Source: Actinomycetes bacterium (GTDB lineage: Bacteria; Actinomycetota; Actinomycetes; S36-B12; CAIYMF01). From it: DNA of 64,000 nucleotides. Each line of letters begins with the position of its first letter. Position 1 is the stretch's first letter. The notes below the pieces were generated by a model. That model was given only the letters and a program-made list of their open reading frames with translations, did no database searches and was not told the origin of the DNA. The stretch spans positions 1-64,000 of the forward strand of contig JAKOVT010000063.1 in assembly GCA_029781935.1 (NCBI GenBank). Direction: 5' to 3'. The position numbers and the translations under genes are program-made. This document shows positions 57,801-64,000 of the stretch, piece after piece.

Positions 57801-58974
57801 CGTACTCGCCGTCGTCGTGGACGGTTCTGGTCAGGCGCACCAGGTCGGTGGCGGCCTGCTGAGCCTGCGACACGAGCCCCACCCGCCGCTCGCGCATCTC
57901 GCGCAGCTCGCCGGCGTCGCGGTACTCGTCGCTGCCCTTATACCCCTCGATGGTGGCCCCGAGCTCGAGGATCTGTGCGTCGATGTACTGGAGCCGCTCC
58001 TCGGCCTGGTTCGCGGTGTCCTGCGCCTTGCGCAGCTCGCGCAGCTTCCCGGCGACCTGGCTCTGCGTGCGAGCGTGGAGCGCACGGGCCTCCCGCGCGG
58101 TATGCAGCCGTCCGCGAACGGTGTCGCCGACGTACGCCGCCCAGTCGTTCGCGAACTCAGCCAGGTGGCGCGCCGCTTCACGGTCCCGGTCGAAGGCCCG
58201 GCGGGTCTCCTCGGACTCCTCGAGCGCGTCGGCGGTGGCCTTCACGATCTCGTCGCCGACGCCGGGCAGCGACTGGCGCAGCGCGTCCGCGGCACCCTGC
58301 GGGGAGATCTCGCCGAGCAGGCTGGGGTTGCGCACCTGCCGGATCTGCTGGGCGAGATCGCGGACCGCGGCGCCCTCCACGCCCCACACGGCGCGGGCCA
58401 GGTCGTTGATGTAGGCATCGTCGGACGGGAACACCCGACCGCCGCCGTCCTCGACCAGCGAGGCGAACTCGTCCGGCGACAGCGTCGTGGTCGTGGGGAT
58501 CGCGAAGGTGTCGAACGGGATGCCCGGGACGGTGAACGGGACGACCTTGACCTGCGGGGAGGTGTTGGGGGAGTACGCCAGCCGGACGCCGTAGGAGTGG
58601 ACGGCCTGCTCGTCGGGTGCGGCGAAGCTCAGCCAGGCGAACCCGACCCGGCGCTTCCCGTCGGCGCCCTCCTTCATCAGCGACGACAGGTTCGTCCGGC
58701 GGGCGGTGCCTGCCGACAGCCGCTGGGCGTTGAGGTCCAGCAGGTACGGCCACAGCGCCTCGAGTGCGGTGGTCTTGCCGGTACCGTTCGGTCCGCGCAG
58801 CAGCAGCCTGCCGCTGGGCGCCGGGAGGGTCAGCAGCCCGTAGCGCCATACCTGGAACAGCCCTGCGCCGACCAGGCGCCAGCGGCCGCCGAACCGGTCG
58901 GCGTTCCCGGCCGGCGGGGCTGACGGCTGGTCGTACAGGTCGTCGAGGTCGCCGGGGTCCAGCGTGGTCGTCAT
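54862..58974 (-). CDS. jetC: TIGR02680-like SMC/SbcC family ATPase (Wadjet JetC-type)
   Basis: GRLLLRGPNGTGKTTALEALWPYLLDLNAQRLS; long coiled coil; TGLSGGERRLVVLAPMLAALAATFD; LAALDEVPAEVDELGREGLARYI. Confidence 0.88.
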   Translation of the reverse strand: MTTTLDPGDLDDLYDQPSAPPAGNADRFGGRWRLVGAGLFQVWRYGLLTLPAPSGRLLLRGPNGTGKTTALEALWPYLLDLNAQRLSAGTARRTNLSSLMKEGADGKRRVGFAWLSFAAPDEQAVHSYGVRLAYSPNTSPQVKVVPFTVPGIPFDTFAIPTTTTLSPDEFASLVEDGGGRVFPSDDAYINDLARAVWGVEGAAVRDLAQQIRQVRNPSLLGEISPQGAADALRQSLPGVGDEIVKATADALEESEETRRAFDRDREAARHLAEFANDWAAYVGDTVRGRLHTAREARALHARTQSQVAGKLRELRKAQDTANQAEERLQYIDAQILELGATIEGYKGSDEYRDAGELREMRERRVGLVSQAQQAATDLVRLTRTVHDDGEYVAEAAEALQSEFASLLAGVAEHLGDVETSPVVTATKAPRAVIQIGEDSYDPGPDVRVAIDQQALDAARARCEQTAQEQRRRARAASLALGDHESSVAPSQRRLRTAVEKRQRAETEAEDRRTLRASATAAANEARDGAREAFVAWSTPEEAAALLSDAVDTERDDLLVELDSTDEPSGVLAALETWSASVAATAATAAATLRAEAQGLDVQARTLRSEATGLRDAAQSLRDGQLLPFPRPAWAGDGDDDRAFGAALDWRDDAPAAVRDRVEAALASMGALAASLSADGAATDSWAVTATGEPAARSLAQVITVDADHPGAATAAAVLERIPLLDRLADAGDRALAVAVDGSWRAGVLTADPVGPGQAPASQFIGSRQRRERALQEAARLDEQAAALDEQAQDHEADARGIRARAARVETLSSRFPDLRGLRAAEAERSQAAKAANVSQAKLEEAEADERDAQTDLDTATTTWASRTRGQDLPADVDRLRSIESRGERGARALEGAARELRDRIGGSAARLGRRVSSLAGHVEALPGSVQRLRDDQSELAGLDATIAAREEAAAKSSVDVIKLLEEAQTTHKLFRDSRPGQAQEVTEARETQARVEEQLRSLQIAQEEQGPVATQRVEELRLLLRGPGVADALTLPAFDETPDDELLDLVESRIGGRTLTRSSIVTRFDAVRSALSGVWSLDFGEEHLDLTTFVATHEDTRYAPPEAAARAEDLRKRAEEALTAAETTALNDFVIGRLPTEIGTAFTTVTDWVDVVNRKMREASASSGVGVQVRSVVRDDLDATQRTVYQLAAKISDAVRSPEQRVEVGQALRRLIDSAPGETMVERVAAAVNIRDWLDVTYQVQRPGRAPERWTGRTGLSGGERRLVVLAPMLAALAATFDNFDSRSLRLAALDEVPAEVDELGREGLARYIASLDLDLICTSYLWDGAPGAWDGVDAHDLEAASDGMVVAFPMLVRGEDDLPGDEAYL

Positions 58975-60194
58975 GCGAGTCCTCCGTGCGGCTCGTCGGC
59001 CGTCTCGCGGGTGGTCGGGGTGCGCCGTCCGTGCGTCGCGGGCGGCTTCCATCGGGCGGCCGCTGGCGACAGCCACCAGGTCGCGTCATCGAGGCGGAGC
59101 AGCGCGAGCCCGGTCAGCAGTCGGGCGATCTCGTCGGCGAGGTGTGTCAGGTCGGTGGCGTACTCGGCGGCCCACCCGCCCTTGCCGGTCGAGAACCGCA
59201 GGGAGAGCTCGCCCAGGCGGGCCAGGACGTCCTCGTAGTCCAGGCCCCGCCAGCCGAGCCGTTCGGGGTGGGGGCGTCCGGCGGCGAGGATGTTGTCGAT
59301 GGTGAGCAGAGTCGCCTGCCCGACGGTGCCGGGCACCGGGAACGGGAACGGCCCCAGCTCGTGGGGGTGGCGCCACACGCCGTCGGGGACGACGAACGCC
59401 GCCCCTTCGCTGCGCCGCTCGAGCCGCAGCCCGAACGCTGCCGCCAGCGGCTGCCCGTCGTCGCCGCGGACGCGGCGCCGCAGCCAGTCGGACTCGTCCT
59501 CGTCGAGGTCGTCGGCGTGGATCAGCGTGTCGTCGACGAGCCGGCGCCGCATGCGGCGGGCGGCGTCGCTCTCCCGCTCGGCCGCGTTCAGCCAGCCCGA
59601 CGGGTTCTCGATCGGGTCGAGCGGCGGGAAGTTCGCGACCACCTCGAGCAGGCGCGTGTGGTGGATGGCGAGCAGGACGTGCGCCTCCTCGACGTGGAGG
59701 TAGGTGGAGACGTCGCCGTCGACCTCCTCGATCACGCCGCGTTGGTCGAGCATCTTGAGCGCCTCGATGATCGCGCGCCGCTCGTCGATGAGGCCCGTGG
59801 ACGGCACCCCTGCCTCCGCGGCTGCCGCCCGCGCCGCGCTGACCAGCGAAGACATCGCCACGCGCGGTGGGAGCGTCTCCGCGCCGGCGACCAGGCAGTA
59901 GTACCAGGCGGCGGTCAGCGGCTTGGGTCCGTCAGCGGCGAACTCCGTACGCCGCGGCGGCGGGGACTTGCGCAGCCGGACGAAGTCGCGCTGGACGACC
60001 AGGGCCCAGCCGAGCCGGCCGAAGGTCTCACCGAGCTCGGCGCGGTGCCGGCGGACGGCGGCGATCGCGTCGTCGTCCCTGCCCGCAGACAGCCAGCAGC
60101 GCCGCGCCAGCAGCCGTGCGAGGTAGGCGCGCTCGTCGTCCGCCTCGGGCGCCCACGCCTTGCGCCGCCGGACCTCGGGCCCCGTGACGGTCAT
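58971..60194 (-). CDS. jetB: DUF2398/TIGR02678-like protein (Wadjet JetB-type)
   Basis: ERAYLARLLARRCWLSAG...FGRLGWALVVQRDFVRLRKSP; ATGA overlaps on both sides. Confidence 0.8.
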   Translation of the reverse strand: MTVTGPEVRRRKAWAPEADDERAYLARLLARRCWLSAGRDDDAIAAVRRHRAELGETFGRLGWALVVQRDFVRLRKSPPPRRTEFAADGPKPLTAAWYYCLVAGAETLPPRVAMSSLVSAARAAAAEAGVPSTGLIDERRAIIEALKMLDQRGVIEEVDGDVSTYLHVEEAHVLLAIHHTRLLEVVANFPPLDPIENPSGWLNAAERESDAARRMRRRLVDDTLIHADDLDEDESDWLRRRVRGDDGQPLAAAFGLRLERRSEGAAFVVPDGVWRHPHELGPFPFPVPGTVGQATLLTIDNILAAGRPHPERLGWRGLDYEDVLARLGELSLRFSTGKGGWAAEYATDLTHLADEIARLLTGLALLRLDDATWWLSPAAARWKPPATHGRRTPTTRETADEPHGGLA

Positions 60195-61750
60195 GCGACG
60201 TCCTCGGTGTCGGTCCGGACGAGCAGGACGGCACGCTCGTCGGCGTCCGCCGCTGTCGGCTCGGTCGGGAGCGCGGCGCGGGTCCCGGGTCGGTGGAACA
60301 CCGCGGTCCGGCCGGGGGTGAGGACCCGCCAGGTGCCGGCGTCGATGACGCCGTCGCTGCCCGGGGTGCGGAATAGGGTGACGGCCAGGCCGTCCTTGGC
60401 GGCGTAGCGCGCCCCGTGCCGGCCCGATGCGTGCGTGCGTGCGGCCGCCATCAGCGACGCGAGCGCGACGGTGGCGGCACGCCGTGACAGCCGCGCCCCG
60501 GGTGTTGCGGCGAGCACCTCGGCGACAGCGGCACGGTGCCGCGCTTGCTCGCGGGACCGGCGTGCGGCGACCTGCTCGCGTGCGCCGCGGTCGGATTTCG
60601 GCGCGGGGTTGCGCCCCCGGGCTCCGTTGCGTCCTGTGGTGCGCAGCATCTGCGGCACGTCGGTCCTGGGCGCGTCGTGCCAGGACTGCAGCCGCAGCCC
60701 GTCGTCCTCGGTCTCGCCGTGCAGCTTGCGCCACGGGTGGTCGCCGTTCGCCGCGAGGAAGATCGCGGTCCCGTACGTCGGGTCCAGGCAGGCCTTCGCC
60801 AGTGCCAGTGCGCGGGCTCGCCCGGTCGCTGTGCCGGTCGAGGTGTGGAGGCGCCGCAGGTTGGAGTGCATCGCCGGCAGGGCGCGGATCAGGCGCAGGG
60901 AGAACGCGCGCGCCCGTCCCGACGTCGGGTGCAGCCACGCGGCGAGAGCGTCCCAGTCGCCGACCGCCCCGCCGCGGGCCGCGACCAGTGCGCCGCTGGT
61001 GATCAGCTCGGTCGCGGCGGAGTCGTGGACTGCGATGGTCGCCAGCTCGGCGAACCGGTGGCGCAGGGCGCTGAGGCTGGCGGTGGCGCGCGCCGCACCG
61101 GTCTCGAGCTCGTTCGCGACGTGGGTGGCGTAGTCGACCAGCAGTCGCTTGAGCTCGTGGGTGTCGTCCTGCTCGAGGTCGAACCGGTCGATGAGGTCGA
61201 CGAGCCGGTCGGCCGCTCCGACGAGCGCCTGGTCGAGGTCGTCGTGCGCGGTGAACAGGGTGTTCACGAGCGTCGCGACCTGGGCCCACGTTCCGGTGCC
61301 GTCGAGGTCGAGCTCGGCGAGCGATTCGAGGCTGATGACGACCGCGTTCAGTGACCGCAGGGGGATCTCCCGTGCGGTCTGCGGGCCGGTGAGGTAGCGC
61401 GCCCAGAACCGGATGGTGTCGCGCCCGGTGCTCGTGCCGGTCCAGCGCCAGTTGCGTGCGAGCAGGTCGGAGTAGCGGGCGAGTTTCGCGGTCCCGTCGG
61501 CTCGTGCCGACACGGCTCCCCAGTTCTTTAGCTGGTCGAGCCGGGTCTGGGCGAGCGTCTCGTCGAGGACCGCGCCCCGCGCCCGGAGCTCGGTGACGAT
61601 CTCGTCGAGCGTCATGTCGTTGGGGGAGTCCAGGACGCTCATGATCGCGATGTAGTCGTCGGACTCCTGGGCGACGAGGAACGACACGACGGCCCGTGCG
61701 TCCTGACCCGCAGCGGCGGGTGCGGCCGGGGCGGTGTCGGGCTGGTCCAC
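60191..61750 (-). CDS. jetA: DUF2397/TIGR02677-like protein (Wadjet JetA-type)
   Basis: YIAIMSVLDSPNDMTLDEIVTELRARGAVLDE...LDQLKNWGAV; first gene of four-gene operon; GTG start. Confidence 0.8.
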   Translation of the reverse strand: MDQPDTAPAAPAAAGQDARAVVSFLVAQESDDYIAIMSVLDSPNDMTLDEIVTELRARGAVLDETLAQTRLDQLKNWGAVSARADGTAKLARYSDLLARNWRWTGTSTGRDTIRFWARYLTGPQTAREIPLRSLNAVVISLESLAELDLDGTGTWAQVATLVNTLFTAHDDLDQALVGAADRLVDLIDRFDLEQDDTHELKRLLVDYATHVANELETGAARATASLSALRHRFAELATIAVHDSAATELITSGALVAARGGAVGDWDALAAWLHPTSGRARAFSLRLIRALPAMHSNLRRLHTSTGTATGRARALALAKACLDPTYGTAIFLAANGDHPWRKLHGETEDDGLRLQSWHDAPRTDVPQMLRTTGRNGARGRNPAPKSDRGAREQVAARRSREQARHRAAVAEVLAATPGARLSRRAATVALASLMAAARTHASGRHGARYAAKDGLAVTLFRTPGSDGVIDAGTWRVLTPGRTAVFHRPGTRAALPTEPTAADADERAVLLVRTDTEDVA

Positions 61751-61964
61751 GGCGTCCCCCTTCCCTGCGTGCCGCTGTTGGCTTCCAGACGTGATCTTGA
61801 GGATACGGCCGCCCCCCGACACGCCGCTGACCTGCAGGAACGCGCTCCGACCACGACCGGTCTGCCCCTGGACCTGACGCCGACGGCGGGCGCCCCGCAA
61901 CCGCCCGGCGACCTTCCTTCGTTGCGGTGGGTCCCACTGCAGACAGGGGTGCACGTGGCCATGA

Positions 61965-61983
61965 GGCCCGGTGTACCCGGGCC
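61965..61983. promoter_or_regulatory. inverted repeat in divergent promoter region
   Basis: ggcccgg-tgtac-ccgggcc between jetA(-) and 62024(+). Confidence 0.35.
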
Positions 61984-62023
61984 AGGAGGCCTAGGGACAC
62001 CCGACCCAGGGAGACACCTGGAG

Positions 62024-62359
62024 ATGCCCAACAACCAGTACGAACAGATGCTCGCCGAACGGATCTCCGCGGGGGAGCGCCTGATGCAGGCGCTGGTCCA
62101 CGCGGAGGCCACGGACGAGATGAGCGCGCTCTGGCGTGCGGTCGTGCGAACCGAGGAGCCGCTGCTGCGGTTCAGGCGGTACATGCGCGACTACGCCGGA
62201 CGCGTGATGCCCGCGGAGGACAGCGTCTTCCACCTGCCCGATGAGGACGGTGACGAACGGGCCGATTGCCCGTGGTGCGCCAGGCGCCAGTTGCGGATCG
62301 CCGAACCGATCCCGCTTCCCGCACCCGTGCTTGTCGTGGGCGATCGGAGGTCGGCATGA
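62024..62359 (+). CDS. small hypothetical protein with CPWC
   Basis: MPNNQYEQMLAERISAGERLMQALVHAEATDEMSALWRAVVRTEEPLLRF...ADCPWCARRQL. Confidence 0.6.
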   Translation: MPNNQYEQMLAERISAGERLMQALVHAEATDEMSALWRAVVRTEEPLLRFRRYMRDYAGRVMPAEDSVFHLPDEDGDERADCPWCARRQLRIAEPIPLPAPVLVVGDRRSA

Positions 62360-63627
62360 GCGCAACCAGTCGCGAGCGCGGTGAGATCAGCCTGCGCGCT
62401 GACCGCCTGACGGTCGAGGCGTGGTCCACGGACGACGTGTCGATCATCCGCGCGGCGGCCCGCGCCAGAGACGCGAAGACATCGTTGAGCACCTGGATGG
62501 AGGCCTGCCTCCGCTCAGGGGCGGCCGCGACCGAGGTTGCCTCCACCAGCTCGGACCTCGTCAGGGCTGAGGCCGCGCTTGATCGGTTGACGGTCGGTGT
62601 CGGCCAGCGTCTCGATCAGGCGATGAGCCGGCTCACCACCAGCGTCGACGAGGCTATCGATCCAGCCTCGGGGGCTCTCGCCGTAGCGGTCCAGGAGCAG
62701 GTGACCCGACTCGCCAACGGTGTCGGCCAGCTGCTGCTGGGGCCGGAGGCACCAGTGCCGAGTCGGCTTCGGCACGAGATCGACTCCGCGTCGCAGGCGA
62801 TGCTCGGCGAGATCCAGCGTGTGCTGGCGGCCCAGCGGGCCGCCGTGGAGCAGTCCGTCCGCGTGGAGCGCGCGCAGATGGCCGAGTCCGTCCGGGCCGT
62901 GGTCCAGGGCCAGCACGCCGAGATCATCGCCGGTCTCGCCGAGGTCAGCCAGGCCGTGGCTGTCGCAGCCGAGACCCGCCGAGGGCTCGCTCTGCGAACC
63001 GCGGCCGGGACGGAGTTCGAGGGCGAAGTGACCGAGCTGCTGGGTCTCATCGCCGCCGACGCAGGTGACGGTGGAGCAACTCCCACCGGCACCACCGCGG
63101 GAGTGGACGGAAGCAGGGCCGGCGACGCGGTCGTCGACCTCGCCACCGGCGGCCGCCTGGTCATGGAAGCCAAGCACCGGGCATCCGGCATGAGCGTGGA
63201 TGCCTGGCGCAAGGAGCTCGCCCGAGCCAGGGCGGCCCGTTCCGCCGACGTGGCCCTCGGGGTCACGACGCCTGAGCTCATGCCGGTCACGGGACGCACC
63301 CTGCTGGTCATCGGAACCGATCTCGTCGTGGCCTACGACGAGACGGCCGCGGACCAGAGCTTGCTTGTCGCGGCGTACCAGGTCGCCCGGCTGCTCGCTC
63401 GCACCCAGGGCAAGGCGGACGCCAGCACCGACCTCGCTGTCGTGCGACGTCATGTGCAAGCCGTCGTCGACGACCTCGAGCAGCTGGCCGCCGCGCAACG
63501 GCAGGCGAGCAGCATGCGCAACGCCGCCGACAAGCTCGCGACTTCCCTAGCCGCCATCAGGGAGACCATCGCCGAGCGAGTCACCACGGTCAGTGCGCTC
63601 CTCGACGGACGCGACCGCGCCGCGTAG
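62356..63627 (+). CDS. coiled-coil protein with RmuC/PD-(D/E)XK-like nuclease region
   Basis: GTEFEGEVTELLGLIA...GDAVVDLATGGRLVMEAKHRASGMSVDAWRKEL; ATGA overlap with upstream gene. Confidence 0.65.
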   Translation: MSATSRERGEISLRADRLTVEAWSTDDVSIIRAAARARDAKTSLSTWMEACLRSGAAATEVASTSSDLVRAEAALDRLTVGVGQRLDQAMSRLTTSVDEAIDPASGALAVAVQEQVTRLANGVGQLLLGPEAPVPSRLRHEIDSASQAMLGEIQRVLAAQRAAVEQSVRVERAQMAESVRAVVQGQHAEIIAGLAEVSQAVAVAAETRRGLALRTAAGTEFEGEVTELLGLIAADAGDGGATPTGTTAGVDGSRAGDAVVDLATGGRLVMEAKHRASGMSVDAWRKELARARAARSADVALGVTTPELMPVTGRTLLVIGTDLVVAYDETAADQSLLVAAYQVARLLARTQGKADASTDLAVVRRHVQAVVDDLEQLAAAQRQASSMRNAADKLATSLAAIRETIAERVTTVSALLDGRDRAA

Positions 63628-63632
63628 GAATA

Positions 63633-63668
63633 CTGAGGGCCGCCACGCAACCGCGTGGCGGCCCTCAG
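63633..63668. terminator. hairpin terminator
   Basis: ctgagggccgccacgc-aacc-gcgtggcggccctcag perfect 16-bp arms. Confidence 0.85.
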
Positions 63669-63746
63669 TCGTGCTCCTCCCCACCCATGCCGCCGATTCG
63701 CCGGCCCTCTGCTCCGCCGCGTGAGCGCGGACAAGCCTGAGGGGCG

Positions 63747-64000
63747 TCAGTCCCTGCGAGCCAGCCAAGCCAGGAAGGTGAGTCCTCCGGCTACCAGCGC
63801 AGCGGTGATGATGTTGCCCGCGCGCATCTCCTGGTCGAACTGCTCCTGCCGTTCAATCGCCTGAGCCGACCCCGGCCTGCCGTCCCTCTCCCAGTAGGCA
63901 TGGGTGATGTCGTGGTACGCCCGGCCGCAGCAGTCGTGGTCGGCACTCGCCCCGGGCCGCGCCTTCTTGGCGCACCCGCTGTGCTCGCATCCGACGTACC
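63747..64000 (-). CDS. Cys-containing, C-terminally membrane-anchored protein (partial, runs off window)
   Basis: Reverse frame ...YVGCEHSGCAKKARPGASADHDCCGRAYHDITHAYWERDG...AGNIITAALVAGGLTFLAWLARRD*. Confidence 0.55.
   Translation of the reverse strand, partial: YVGCEHSGCAKKARPGASADHDCCGRAYHDITHAYWERDGRPGSAQAIERQEQFDQEMRAGNIITAALVAGGLTFLAWLARRD

Noticed and set aside
1-64000. CRISPR arrays, rRNA and tRNA genes
   Set aside because: No regularly spaced repeats and no recognisable tRNA cloverleaf or rRNA sequence seen on reading; absence not confirmed computationally.

Overview
High-GC actinobacterial chromosome segment, apparently an accessory-gene hotspot. Left part (1-8.9 kb): NarI-like C-terminus, a sulfur/persulfide-type regulon (CstR-like CsoR-family regulator, rhodanese, TauE/SafE permease, two paralogous Cys-rich mini-proteins, DUF2892 protein, ATACCCC-N2-GGGGTAT operators), an ECF sigma factor, a TrkA-N protein, a VioB-like ferritin-fold protein, MarR and ClC. 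From 9.0 to 18.2 kb: an integrated element bounded by 18-bp direct repeats (GATCAGATGTCGTAGTAG), with Rep, Xis and a tyrosine integrase plus OLD-like ATPase/TOPRIM, GIY-YIG and DUF262/DUF1524 genes. From 18.15 to 28.9 kb: a copper-resistance island (two-component system, DUF305, multicopper oxidase, MFS, copA, copZ) flanked by ~145-bp direct repeats that include the same att-like core. From 29 to 63.7 kb: a dense defence-like region. It holds a TerB/BrxD-like ATPase/helicase trio (Shango-like) followed by an SbcD/SbcC-like pair, a divergent serine-recombinase-like protein with several HTHs, a translationally coupled 2064-aa P-loop ATPase + beta-CASP metallo-beta-lactamase pair (my best candidate for an undescribed system), a four-gene DUF2397/DUF2398/TIGR02680/DUF2399 Wadjet-type operon, and a coupled small protein + PD-(D/E)XK-like protein. 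All assignments are from reading motifs by eye; no database searches were run.
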